Positions 1-11,200 of a stretch of 64,000 nt of DNA are shown here, one piece after another. The DNA is from Patagioenas fasciata (Eukaryota; Chordata; Aves; Columbiformes; Columbidae), in contig NC_092523.1 in assembly GCF_037038585.1 (NCBI RefSeq), positions 3,725,001 through 3,789,000 on the forward strand, read 5' to 3'. A program made the position numbers and the translations under genes. Numbering within the stretch: the first letter of the stretch is position 1; the number at the start of each line of letters is the position of its first letter. The notes below the pieces were generated by a model. The model made no database searches and was not told the origin of the DNA. It worked only from the letters and a program-made list of their open reading frames with translations.

Positions 1-270
1 TGCCACCTCCCGAGGGGATGCAAAGGCTGAAATTCCCAGTGCAAACCAAATTGCTGGTGAAACCCGTGCCCTGGGCTCAGGAACGGCCTCAGGGTCATCC
101 TGGGGAAGGGCAGGAGTTGGATTGTGATGCCCCAACCCAGACCCACAGCTGAACTTCTGGGTTGCGACATTAAACCCTTTGTGTCAGTGCGTGGGATTGC
201 GGGACAACGAGCTAAAGCTCTTGGTCCAAAAAGAGGGAGAAGAGCTCTCCCCTGAAAGCAGCACGTAAAA
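1..270. other. Unique sequence, no gene seen
   Basis: Mixed-composition sequence at the window edge with no recognised repeat or coding frame. It runs directly into the truncated 5' edge of the first CR1 copy. Confidence 0.5.
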
Positions 271-628
271 TGTTCAGACTGGAGAACAGGAGCTGAGGGG
301 AGACCTTCTGATCTCTGAACTGACTGAAAGGAGCTTGGAGCCAGGGGGGGTCGGGCTCTGCTCCCCAGGAACAAGCGCCAGGAGCAGAGGAAACGGCCTC
401 AAGTTGCACCAGGGGAGGTTGAGGTTGGATCTGGGGAACAATTTCTTCCCCAAAGGGCTGTGGGGCATTGGAACAGGCTGCCCAGGGCAGTGCTGGAGTC
501 ACCATCCCTGGAGGGTTGGACAGACGGACATGAGGTTCTCAGGGACATGGGGCAGTGCCAGGGGTGGGGGAATGGTTGAACTCCATGATCTTGAAGGTCT
601 TTTCCAACCAAGATGATTCTACAATCAT
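271..628 (+). mobile_element. CR1 LINE 3' fragment, group 2
   Basis: A 5'-truncated CR1 retrotransposon in sense orientation. It begins at the 'ctggagaacaggagctgag' segment, which encodes the last part of the ORF2 reverse transcriptase protein, and runs through the 3' UTR to a degenerate terminus (gatgattctacaatcat). The group 2 hallmark gttggacagacggacatg is present. The frame starting near 335 covers the conserved C-terminal ORF2 block (NGLKLHQGRLRLDLGNNFF). Only the tail of a CR1 of roughly 4.5 kb remains, so it cannot move by itself. Confidence 0.95.
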
Positions 629-739
629 ATGTGACCTACCAGAAAACAAAGGAACAACCACTCTTAGGCCATCCCAATTTATAGAAAGTATCCCAGCCCC
701 TACTTCTTAAATTAGTAAAAATAACCAGAGGAAAAAAAT

Positions 740-740
<1 letters not shown>

Positions 741-778
<38 letters not shown>

Positions 779-903
779 GTCTATCTATGTCTACCTCTAC
801 CTCTACCTCTACGTCTACCTCTACCTCTACCTCTACCTCTACCTCTACCTCTACCTCTACCTCTACCTCTACCTCTACCTCTATCTCTATCTCTATCTCT
901 ATA
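741..903. repeat. Compound microsatellite (CTAT)n-(CTCTAC)n-(CTCTAT)n
   Basis: About 40 bases of tetranucleotide CTAT repeat pass into a long hexanucleotide CTCTAC array broken by one ctacgtctac interruption, and then into CTCTAT units. Both hexamers are one step from the CTAT motif, which suggests expansion from a single seed. Read on the minus strand it gives artefactual dipeptide runs (VEVEVE and GRGRGR), which are not genes. Confidence 0.97.
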
Positions 904-2570
904 AGAAGCCTGTGCACGCTGTAGGGCCGTGCTCTCCCTGCCTCCATGTCCCTTGACATCCCCAGCACCCACCAGCCAAGCACAGCCCGATATGTTAGGT
1001 GTAGTGTTAATTACCTTTTTAATGTGATTTATTAAGCGGAAACACCACAAAGGGCTGATCTTGTTCGCTAAGACATCCACCCACCACAATGCAAGATCAA
1101 CGGGCTGAGCGCGAGGGCATCACAGTCCCGAGCAGACGGGGATTGTCGTGTCACAAATAGCAAATGAATAAAACCAGTGGGATGCAGCTGCCATCAACGG
1201 TTTAGTTGGAGGCATTAATTCAAACCTCTTAATAGGCTTATTTACAGGAATTAGTCCTTTAATGCCGTGTGCTCATGTATGTAGTACAGCATAAGCTGGT
1301 TCGGTGCAGCCACAGAGAGAACATCTGCTTTTGTGAGCAATTAAGGAAAATTATTGCCAATTACAGGGACTGCAGGTACGAGCGCTGCACAGACTGTCTG
1401 AGAGGAGGGATGTGAAGCTTTTCAAGACACCGATGCGAGCGGGAACTTCACCAGGACCATAAATATCCCAGTGGTTTTGGGGTGATCCCCGTTATCATTC
1501 ACGCTCTTGGCATTTCCAGCAGATCAGGCTCCCAAATATTTCTTCTCATCCTCCCACTCTCCTGAAAAAGGATCCAATTGTGCCTCTGGTGGCTCGATTT
1601 CCACTTTCCATCTTTGGTTTCCATCTAGAATTTTCCACCCATTTCCACCTATTTTCCAACAAGGGTGTCCCCACTCAAGACAAAGTGATGCTGTAGGCAC
1701 AAGTCTGAGAGTCAGACCAACAAGAAGGGCGTCTCCTATCATTGCTATTGCTATAAACTTGTGAAATACATTTATATATTATTATATGTATAGCCATAAA
1801 CTTATTATAAACCTAATATCACGAAACAATTATATTTTATATATAGTATTGCTATTAAAAAGCTATCATAAACCTAATGTTACCATAATAAACCTATTTT
1901 CCTGCTGACACAACTTTACACAAATTGAATTGAGCCCAGTCTTAAACAACAGGGGGGGCATGAGCCCCTGCAGCTCCCCCATATACCAACACAAAACCTA
2001 ATAGAATATATAGAATATATATAATATATAGAATAATGCTCAGTAGTTCTGAAAAAAAAAGTAAAATAAAATGCATTTTCTTATCCTTAAAGTGACTGAA
2101 CAGCCTGGGATGATTAACTTTTAGCCCTCCCATGTTATTCACTATTCATTCTCTATTTTAATCTCTCCAACAAAAGGCTGAACTCAACCGTATTATCGTC
2201 AGCGAGGGCTTTTATCACCAGCCTTCAAAATGGTCAAGGCACGGGAGAGAACAATGACTCTCACAGGAGAACAAATACAGGCTAAACAAAACTACCCTGT
2301 TGCTAAGGTTGAAATCAGCCCTTTTTTTGGGGACACAGCCCCGGTGCCACCCTATGCGAAAAAACAGGGAAGAATTAGGACTCGTATAGAGGAAAATAAT
2401 GTGACACCCAGCCCTGGTGTGGTTTTCCCACAGGCGTAGCATTTAAAATCTGAATATCACATAGAGGACTTTAATCTGAATATCATGTAGGGGACCTCAA
2501 ACCAAAGGCAACAGCTGGAGCGCACTCATGTTTGCAGCAGGTGATGCTCCAACCTCTACAGTCCTGGGAT
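904..2570. other. Unique AT-rich sequence, possible conserved non-coding segments
   Basis: About 1.7 kb without a recognised repeat. The part from about 1000 to 1385 has many closely spaced TAAT/ATTA cores (gtgttaattacc, ggcattaattc, gcaattaagg, gccaattacag), which is typical of, but not proof of, homeodomain-bound enhancers. The part from 1755 to 2070 is strongly AT-rich with tatata runs. No coding frame convinces me. Confidence 0.4.
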
Positions 2571-2855
2571 CACACAATTATAGAATAATTTGGGTTGAAG
2601 GGACCTTAAAGCTCCCCCAGTGCCACCCCTGCCATGAGCAGGGACATCTTCACCAGCTCAGGTTGCTCAGAGCCCCGTCCAGCCTGGCCTGGGATGTCTC
2701 CAGGGATGGTTCATCCACCACCTCTCTGCCCAACCTGGGCCAGGCTCTCACCACCCTCAGGAGCAACAATTTCCTTATATCCAGACTGAATCTCCCTCCT
2801 TTAGTTTAAAACCATCACCCCTTGTCCTGTCACAACAGGCCCTGCTGCAAAGTCT
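2571..2855 (-). mobile_element. CR1 LINE 3' fragment, group 1
   Basis: An antisense CR1 tail. On the plus strand it starts with the complement of the CR1 terminus (cacacaattatagaataa), then the group 1 hallmark gagcagggacatcttc, and ends inside the last ORF2 block just after cttgtcctgtcacaacag. It is nearly identical over long stretches to the copies at 4.7, 26.6, 43.3 and 57.5 kb, so the group is young. Confidence 0.96.
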
Positions 2856-3413
2856 CATTTGGATGGACAAATCAACCCTGACTTTTCTTTCTAGGTGTAG
2901 AAGACCATAGTGGATCATATGCATGGCTTCCTACACAAAGAACTTTAAAATGGTAGAGGAGACCAAGACAAGCGCTCCTTAGGATCAATTATTCAAGATG
3001 TCACCAGTTCTCTCATGTAAAGTCAAGATACTGAACTGCAGTGAATTTTGACGTCTTGCTCCAGCAAGGGCAGGAGGTGAACTGTGACCAAAGGCCTCCA
3101 TGGTGAAACCTCCAGGTTATCTCAGCGCTGACGGTGAAGACGTTCACAAGCTCGGCTGCTGGGAATGATGCGTGCACAGGACTGGATGGTGCTGCTCTCA
3201 GCACGGCAAGAGGAAAGCTGGAGAAGATGGACGAGCAAGCTCTGCCAGAGGAAAGAGGTCCATGGAGATGCTGGCCACCTCGCCCATGCAGCTGTGGTGC
3301 AGATGTTGGGAACGTTCAGCTGGGGTGTCCTCTCAAGGAAAGCCCCAGCCCAAATCGCAAAGATTTCTCTTGTGAAATCAACCCAAAAGCAACTGCAGGG
3401 CTGGGTATGATTT
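2856..3413. other. Unique sequence downstream of the 3.4-3.6 kb minus-strand frame
   Basis: Unique DNA between a CR1 copy and the small minus-strand frame at 3414-3602. Several short frames overlap on both strands (for example one at 3013-3204 on the minus strand), but none has a motif I recognise. If the 3.4 kb frame is a first exon, later exons would lie here or beyond the window start. I could not identify a convincing one. Confidence 0.35.
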
Positions 3414-3602
3414 CTACATCCTTAGCCAAGGGATCGGCACTTGCTTTTGGGGTTTGGTGGAGAAATCCCCTTCCTCAGTAGTCATATGGAAAGAACTGGG
3501 CTTGGTCATGGTGTCCTCCTTGCTAAACACAGATGTTGGCTTTGCAGCAAGGGTTTCCAGCAGAACAGCGGTCAAGAGTGACCACAGGACCAGGAAAGCC
3601 AT
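3414..3602 (-). CDS. Candidate small secreted peptide or first coding exon (62 codons)
   Basis: An unrecognised frame of 62 codons. The start sits in a near-ideal vertebrate context (gtcaccATGG). The first 20 residues (MAFLVLWSLLTAVLLETLAA) have the form of a signal peptide: a hydrophobic core followed by a small-residue Ala-Ala site that could be cut before Lys-Pro. The rest is hydrophilic, Thr/Ser/Lys-rich and free of cysteine, with repeated Lys-Pro pairs. It ends at a TAG. It does not overlap any CR1 copy, unlike most other hydrophobic frames in the window. I see no strong splice donor inside it; a weak candidate is caa|gtgccg near the end. It may be a real secreted peptide, the first exon of a larger gene, or chance, since overlapping plus-strand frames are also open. 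I do not assign a function. Confidence 0.22.
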   Translation of the reverse strand: MAFLVLWSLLTAVLLETLAAKPTSVFSKEDTMTKPSSFHMTTEEGDFSTKPQKQVPIPWLRM

Positions 3603-3780
3603 GGTGACAGCCCCAGCAAGGTGCCACAGTGCAGAAGGTCAGGTAAGGGGACACCAGAGCCACGGTGGCCCAAAGAAGCCACCAGTCTCCATAACCAGCC
3701 TGTTGTCCACCCCTCTAGATGGAGCTCCAGCAGAAGCCTGAGGTCTCTCCCAAAAGCAAAGGTGGGCGCACCCCATCATC

Positions 3781-4008
3781 TCAGACGAGACATGAGGAAG
3801 AAATTGTTGTCCCTGAGGGTGGTGAGAGCCTGGCCCAGGTTGGCCAGAGAGGTGGTGGATGAACCATACCTGGAGACATCCCAGGCCAGGCTGGACGGGG
3901 CTCTGAGCAACCTGAGCTGGTGAAGATGTCCCTGCTCATGGCAGGGGTGGCACTGGGGGAGCTGGGAAGGTCCCTTCAACCCAAACTCTTCTGTGATCTC
4001 CATGATCT
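3781..4008 (+). mobile_element. CR1 LINE 3' fragment, group 1
   Basis: A sense CR1 tail starting in the last ORF2 codons (gacatgaggaagaaattg) and running through the 3' UTR hallmark to a slightly degenerate terminus (cttctgtgatctccatgatc). It differs from the group 1 copies at 8.1, 18.1 and 22.5 kb by only a few substitutions in the shared part. Confidence 0.95.
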
Positions 4009-4735
4009 CCACGCATCTCCTGACCTGCAGCTTGGTGCTAGAAAAGACACGTTTGCCACAGTAATGTTGTAAAACACAACAAATCATCCGATTAATTATC
4101 CCCTCCCGCAATACAGCAGTAAAACACCCTGGATGCCCATCCCACCAGATCATCCTCAAGGAACAGAGCCCCCCAGAACAATTTTCCCCTCCTTCGGCAG
4201 GTCAGTTCTCAGCCCAAAAACCACTCAGAAGCCTAGAAGAGCTGCTGCCATCAGGCCCAATGGGACCAGGCAGCAGCAGTGGTGGCCACAAGAAATGACT
4301 TCTCTGAAACAATCAGAGATGTTATTTGCACCAGGACCATAAATATTTTTGCACACGCATAAGCAGCAGTGAAGTGTCATTTCTTGGCTATTTTCATTTC
4401 AATAGCAAAGCGCTGGGTAGCAACGGCGACGTCCCCGTCTTTCAAAGTCGTTGCTGTCCCAGCCTTTTCAAAAGGCTTTGAAAAGCAGCATTCCCACAAA
4501 AACAGCCATTTCCATCCCGTCCAGGCGAGGAGCATAATACACAGAAGGCTCCTCAGTATCGCTGTTAAATGAGAGACCCCCTGACCAGGCGTTCAATGGT
4601 ACAGGAGCTCGCACGCCACAACACAGCTTTCTGTGGCAGCTCGAGGCTGCACAGATACAAGACAAAGTCTGTTGCTGAAGACCAAGCGTGTATTTGGTGG
4701 CGCTGTGGCCGAACCTCAAAAATTCATCCTGTTTT
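4009..4735. other. Unique sequence, nothing recognised
   Basis: About 730 bp between a sense and an antisense group 1 CR1. It contains a short palindrome-rich stretch near 4460-4485 (cttttcaaaaggctttgaaaag). No gene is supported. Confidence 0.4.
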
Positions 4736-5603
4736 CATAGCATCATAGCATGGTTTGGGTTAGAAGGGATCTCTAAAGCTCATCCAGTGCCACCCCTGCC
4801 ATGAGCAGGGACATCTTCACCAGCTCAGGTTGCTCAGAGCCCCGTCCAGCCTGGCCTGGGATGTCTCCAGGGATGGTTCATCCACCACCTCTCTGCCCAA
4901 CCTGGGCCAGGCTCTCACCACCCTCAGGGACAACAATTTCTTCCTCATGTCCAGCCTGCATCTCCCTCCTTTAGTTTAAAACTATCACCCCTTGTCCTAT
5001 CACAACAGGCCCTGCTCAAAAGTCTGTCCCCATCTTTCTTATCGGCCCCTTTTAAGTCCAGAAAGGCTGCACTAAGGACTCCCCGGAGCTTCTCTTCTCC
5101 AGCTGAACACCCCAACTCTCTCAGCCTGTCCTCCCAGCAGAGCTGTTCCAGTCTCGGATCATTCCTGTGTCTCCTCTGGCCCCTCTCCAGCAGCTCCATG
5201 TGTGTCCTGTGCTGAGGACCCAGAGCTGGACCAGCACTGCATGGGGGTCTCAGCAGAGCGGAGCAGAGGGGCAGAATCCCCTCCCTCCACCTGCTGCCCA
5301 CGCTGCTGGGGATGCAGCCCAGGATATGATTTGGCTTCTGGGCTGCAAGCGCACGTTGTGGCTCATGTCCCATCTTTCACCCCCAGCACCCCCAAGTCCT
5401 TCTCCTGGGGGTTGCTCCAAATCCCTCCATCCCCAGCCTGTGTTGATACCGGGGGTTGTCCCGACCCAGGTGCAGGACCTTGCACTTGGCCTCGTTGAAC
5501 CTCATGAGGTTCTCATGGCCCCACTTCTCGAGCTTGTCCAGGTCCTTCTAGATGAATCCTGTCCCTCAGATGTGTCACCTGCAGCGCTCAGCTTGGTGGC
5601 AGC
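4736..5603 (-). mobile_element. Long CR1 LINE 3' fragment with ORF2 tail, group 1
   Basis: An antisense CR1 of about 870 bp, among the longest here. From the plus-strand start it holds the terminus (catagcatcatagcatgg), the group 1 3' UTR, the final ORF2 blocks (minus-strand frame 4945-5373 with ERG.RR...DRLRELG-like residues) and part of the domain upstream, ending near cagcgctcagcttggtg. The frame is interrupted, so this is a dead copy. CR1 ORF2 encodes an endonuclease and reverse transcriptase; only the region after the reverse transcriptase core is present. Confidence 0.96.
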
Positions 5604-7069
5604 AGTTCTGACTCCATGGAACACCACCTGCTGAAGACCAGGGGCCAACCTGCCCCAAATTCCCCCCGTTTCTCTTAGTCCAAACCAAATCCAATCCCGT
5701 CATGTCCAGTCCTTTGGTGAAATAGTTTAGCTTTGAAGTGCCCGCTGGTTGTTGAGCTGAAGGAAAACCCCCACATTTCAACCACCATCACCTTGCAGAG
5801 GCTGCCAGTGTCCTCGTGACCACTGTGACCACCTCTCAGCTCCAGCGCTGGTGGTGAGGACAGTGGCCACAGCTCGACCCCTAAAAGCAAGATTCTGCAG
5901 CATTTGCAATAAAAAGCTCTGGAAAGGGCAAGCGCAGATGGAATCGGAGCCGCCTTTGGTCTCTCCATGTGGTCTTTCCCAACAGCAGAAGGGCATTTCA
6001 GGTGTGGGATGCTCTTAAACCAGCCGGAGGAACCAGTTATAAATGGCAGATGCTGAGATACTTATTAAGAGTCAAGCGAGGAAAATCAGCAGTGGGGTGA
6101 CTTGTAATCCTTGCTGGCGGGGACTGGAATTAAAATTAATGAGTTTGAAAAAAATGGCTCGCCGTCCCAACCGGCACCCCAATGAGTCTCTGACTATGAG
6201 ATTTATGTATAGACTGAATTAATCCAACACTATTTTCCCCCTGACCTACTTGGGGATGGAGACAAGCCCCACAAAAACCAGCTCGCAACGATCCGACACG
6301 GTGCCACCACCATTGATCGCTTCTCCCCATGCCCCAGAGGACACTTTGAGGGACAGAAGAAGCAGCAACATCTCTGAAAGTTGCTTTGGTACAGAGGGAA
6401 AGATCCCTCACCTGAAGGGAAGGGAAGTTTGGGGTGACCTGGTTCAAGGATGCAGCTGTTGCTGAGCAGCTTTAACTCCTCTCATCCCGGATTAGCTCCT
6501 TGGAACCTACCAGCGGCAAAGCTGCTTCACTTGCTGGAAAGATGCCACGGTTGTGTGTCGGACTAAACATCTGGGCTCTTAAGCCCTGGATTTTCAGCTC
6601 GGATCTAAGTGTTTGGAGGGGGGAAGAAAAACCAACATGAACTGTTAAGGGAATTTCATTGAACAGAGACACCATTATTTCTTCCTCCCATCCCCCATTT
6701 CTCTCCTCCCTCTACAGGCAAAGCGGCTCCACAGGTATCAGGAAAATGCAGAGAAAAACATAATGTACGTTTCCTGCAGTCAGTGTTTTCCTATTAAGTC
6801 AGAGAGAAGCTACCAAAACCACAGCGTGAAGTGGGAATCTTCCCCTCCTGCCTCATCGTCGCAGGGAAGTACCCGATTTGGGATCTTGGGTTTGAGGACC
6901 AGGCGGATGGTCCCACCCCCAAGCAGCCAGCCCTGGGATCAACCGTCATCCTTCAACCACATCGGATCCAAACCCAACCAGATCTTCCCTGCTCAGCCTT
7001 GGAGAGCTGGATTCCTCATTGGGAAGGTCGGTAGGAAGGCTGAAGACAGAGAGGTCATCTCCAGCAAAG
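5604..7069. other. Unique sequence, nothing recognised
   Basis: About 1.5 kb of unique DNA. The part from 6030 to 6240 is AT-rich and low in CpG (for example gaattaaaattaatgag), a style seen in conserved non-coding DNA. Several overlapping short frames occur on both strands with no recognised motif. Confidence 0.35.
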
Positions 7070-7193
7070 AATCATAGAATCATTTTGGTTGGAAGAGACC
7101 TTCAAGATCATCGAGTCCAACCATAACCTGGCTCTAGCACTAAACCATATCCATAAGAACCTCATCTATACGTCCTTTAAACCCCTCCAGGGA
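7070..7193 (-). mobile_element. Short CR1 3' fragment, group 6
   Basis: An antisense CR1 3' end of about 125 bp: the complement of the terminus (atcatagaatcattttgg), then gttggaagagaccttcaag, stopping at cccctccaggg. Only 3' UTR is present. Very short tails like this are common products of early abortion of target-primed reverse transcription. Confidence 0.92.
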
Positions 7194-7714
7194 TAAAGAG
7201 CCCAAAGCCTTTAGTTGTGCCAGTAAAGTGTGGAGCAAACGGATGGATCCATGCAACAAGAAATGGCTTAGTGCTCTGAGATAATTTCATTTTTCGAGCT
7301 ATGACTGGTTACACCAATGGAAAACACTCTGAGAAAGTAGCAGAGAAACCCCTCAAGCCACAAGTGTCCTCACGGGTTACTGCTCTGTAGGTGTATGAAA
7401 AGAAGACCTCCCAGGCAGACTCAGTGTGACCTGGGTAAGTTTTGTACTCCATCACATCAAAGGGTTGCACACGCTGCTCCTTTGGTAGGTCCAGGCATGA
7501 GGGTGGAACCAGCTCAGCCACCAAGGAGGAGCTTCCCAGATGATCAGTGAACATGGTTTAAACCTCTGGTATGATCCCCAAACAAAGGGGCAACCAACGC
7601 CCCACCATCAGGGTCATTTCATGTCCCTCAGCATCTTTGTTCTCTCTTTTCTCATTCAGTTTCCCTACTTAGGTCTCACTGTGGTGCTGGGGAACTTTTA
7701 ACATGGACAGAAGC
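7194..7714. other. Unique sequence, nothing recognised
   Basis: About 520 bp between two CR1 tails. A minus-strand frame of 81 codons (7309-7554) has no recognised motif and is probably chance. Confidence 0.35.
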
Positions 7715-7855
7715 TGTGGAATGAGTCTTCATCCTTGAAAATCTTCAGCACACATGTGGACATGGTCCTGGGCCCCCGGCTCTTGGTGGCTTTGCTTGAG
7801 AAGAGGGGTTGGACCAGATGATCTCCAGATGTCCCTTCACTCCGTGATTCTGTGA
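7715..7855 (+). mobile_element. CR1 3' fragment, group 7, diverged
   Basis: A sense CR1 tail recognisable by tggacatggtcctgggc, gggttggaccagatgatc and the terminus ccgtgattctgtga. It is more diverged than the group 1 and 4 copies, so probably older. Confidence 0.85.
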
Positions 7856-8074
7856 ATTAGCACCACAATATCTCCATGCTGCCTTTCTGGCATGTCGTAC
7901 CTCCAAGATGACCCTCACTAGCTACAACGTCGAGCAGCAGAAGGTAGATCTAACAAAAATCATTGGTGGGCTCAGGCACCATTTCCAGCTATTTTGGATC
8001 TCTCTGATGAAGGTGTGGTAATGATCAGCACCCACAATCCAAGTAGAGAAGGTACGTCAAATCATCACCATCTT

Positions 8075-8212
8075 CCATCCCTGGAGACATCCCAGGCCAG
8101 GCTGGACGGGGCTCTGAGCAACCTGAGCTGGTGAAGATGTCCCTGCTCATGGCAGGGGTGGCACTGGGGGAGCTGGGAAGGTCCCTTCAACCCAAACCAT
8201 TCTATGATTCCA
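8075..8212 (+). mobile_element. Short CR1 3' fragment, group 1
   Basis: A sense tail of about 140 bp starting at ccatccctggagacatcc, carrying the group 1 hallmark (complement of gagcagggacatcttc) and ending aaccattctatgattcc. Nearly identical to the matching parts of other group 1 copies. Confidence 0.95.
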
Positions 8213-11200
8213 CACAGATGCCACACTCAGTGACAGAAACATTAAGCAGCTTGTCAAGAGGTCCCACTGCTGGCTCCTGGCATCCACCACGGTGTGATCC
8301 CCAGCTCCTCGGAGAATCCCCACAGCCCAACCTGGAGCAGGCTCTGTCCCCATCGCCCAGCACCGTCCCTGGGTCACACAAGGTCCTCATGGTCCAACAG
8401 CATCTGCACGCGGGGCATTTTTTGCCTCTTTTCCATTTCAAAAGACTTGAGATATTACAAGAGCTGCGACGCAGCGCACCAAAATTGTGGGGTTCACAGC
8501 TCGGCAGGTAATGAGGTGAGTTACACAAGTCCAGGAACACATGGAACCATGTAATTGCACAAGCCCCACGGCAACCAGAGGACTCGGAGGGGCAGGAGAA
8601 GGGAAATCTGGCTCCTCTTGTTCACACCAACCGAGTCCCCAGGGCAAAGTATTCCCCAAACCAGCCCTGCAGCAGGAGGAGCTTCTCAGCACTGTGATGG
8701 GAACCAGGGAGCTGGCTGGGAAGCCGGTGACAAGCTGGGCAGCCAAGGACAGCGAGGTGTCCCGAGTCCCAGCCTTGGGTCTTAACCGGCATCTCCATCC
8801 TTCCTCACTGCACGGAAGCTTTGGATTCAGCTATTGCTTCCACTTTTTTTCATGTGTGTCTTGCTGTGTACCCACCGTCGCCCTCCTGACCCCATAGAGT
8901 TGTTCAGTGTCTTTCCACCCCGTTTTATTGAGGAAACCAGCACAAGGATCAAGGAGGCTCCTGGGCCTGATGCGAAAGGGCAGCAAGCGGAGAGGTGGCT
9001 GCAAAGAGACGTGTTAACAGGTACAGGGGCTGAGCAAATTGAGGGGTCGCTCCTTTGCGCTGGAGCCTCTGGCCGTGGGACCCAAGCACCAGGGCAGAAG
9101 ATGCTGAGAGGCAGAGGAAAGAGAGATAAAAAGACCTAAGTTTGGATTAATGAAAGAACTGGGTGAAAAATGCAAGTGTGAGCTCCTCCCGCTTCTACTT
9201 ACAAGTTGTTGCACCAGTCGTCCTCAATTGACCCTCATGTTTTACTGGAAGAGGAAAATTTGATTTCAGGTCATACCCTGGAAGCCCTTTGGTTGCATTT
9301 GATGAAAAGAAACTCTACTGGGGAAGCGAAGCAACCATGAGGAGCAAAGTCCCCGCTGAGCCGAGTCCCGACTAACACAATCGGCCGCTTTTACCCTTCC
9401 TTTTCCCCACTAAGTCTGCAAAATGAAAAGCACCTCCGGCATTTGGCTGTCCCCATGCCCATCAACAACGTCTGTGGTTTGGGTGGAAGGCAAACTAAAG
9501 GTTTCCAATGCAACTCCTTACCCTCCCCACATGTCCGTCTATCTCCCATGTGGTTTTGGGAGCTACACGTTAAGGCAGAGAAGTGGATTTTTATTCCTTT
9601 TTTAGGGATCCTTTGGATCCTCAATACTCTTTATCAGCTCTGGGAGGACAGTCCCCAGTTCTGTTTGCTCCTGTACCAAGGTTTTGCATCGCTCGCTCAC
9701 GGGTGTTCGAACACATCTCTCAACTTTGGGCCATCTAATCTTATTCAAGCAGGACTCCTCATGTAATGATGGTGGCCTTGAGGTAGACAAAGGCAGGGCC
9801 AAGGTTATATTTACCTTGGCACCTGATTGCCAACGCTCCGTCTTCCAGAGCCCTCCTATGTTCACATTGGTAATTAGTAGCCTGTTGGTGGGAAGAGGAG
9901 GAACGAGCAATTTCACCCCATTATTGGGTGCCAAACCCTTGACCGTGCCCCACAGCTGAAGTTCCTCACTGGAAAATACGGAAGGAAAGAAAACTGAGAT
10001 CCTTCTTTTTAGATCTTACGGGGATTAAACTGCTTCCAAAGACGAGATCTAAGGTCACCCAGAAATGCTGGAGCCGAAAAACAGCCCCACAGGCGGTTTA
10101 TAATCCACGCCAAACAAGCCCAGTATATCAAAATAATCTTCAGAGAGGTGAAAAACCTGCTATAAATTGTCAGAAGCTTCTGTTGGGGGAAAAAATACAT
10201 TAGTCCTTGCTGTTGCTGAAGTAACGCTAATCCCAGGCTCTGTGAACCTTCCCATCCCCAACGCATCACACCGAAACACGCTGCTATCATGAGCTGTTGT
10301 CCGACTGACCCACTTATTTTTATTACAAACTGGGTGAATAAGGACAAAACCATCTTATTTCCTTCGAGAAAAAATGAATTCCCATTGAGTAAGGTAGGAT
10401 TGTGGCACCGTTCTCCACGCTCCATCTCCTCCTGACCTATTTTCGGATGCGTTCCTGCGGGCGGGATGGTGTTACCCGCCCTGTAAAAGCCTGAAATTAC
10501 ACCGTTCCACAAAAAGCCGGGATAAATCGACCCCTCTAAGCAAACGGGTTGCCAAGCTTTTCTCTTCTCTTCATTGTTAACTTACACCGAAGCGGAATAA
10601 TTAGACGATACGGGGCTATACAAGGCGCTATTGGAAAGCCCTGCCTTAGCAACTCAATTGTATCTGTAATGCCCGCGTCGGCTATTATCTATACCTACTG
10701 GTTTGGAAAGCTGCTTCTCATTTAATATAGGTACATTTATGATTTTTGTCCAATTTCTGCCACTTCATATTATGGCCAAGGGAATGAGTTCTGAATTTTT
10801 GCTATAGGAAAGTAAAGTGATTCTAAACCATCCTGGTGGGCGATTCCTTCTTGCCCTCCATCCAGTGGCGACGTAAAAGCCTCAGGACACAGATGATTTC
10901 CGCTTCTCCTGCAGAGGTTTTGCCATGGTATTAAAATAAAACGCAATAAAGGGAACAATAAGCATGGAGATGTGTCTAAAATTAGCGGTTTACAAAACAA
11001 TCTACGTTTATGATATCTCAAGTACAATAAAAGCAAAGAACCAGCGGGCCAGTTATTTAAAAGTTGCAGGATAAAAGGAAACCTTGGTGAAAAGTGTTAT
11101 CAGGGGAAAAAATCTGTCTTTATTGTGTTGGAGTTTTGATACTAACTGATATAACTTTAAAGAAATTACCATTATGCTGAGAAGCGTTAACTAAATGGAA

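Noticed and set aside
765..1089. Minus-strand frames with VEVEVE and GRGRGR runs
   Set aside because: They are translations of the CTCTAC/CTCTAT microsatellite in two frames, not proteins.
10009..10512. 167-codon minus-strand frame
   Set aside because: No recognised motif or domain; hydrophobic parts are AT-composition effects.
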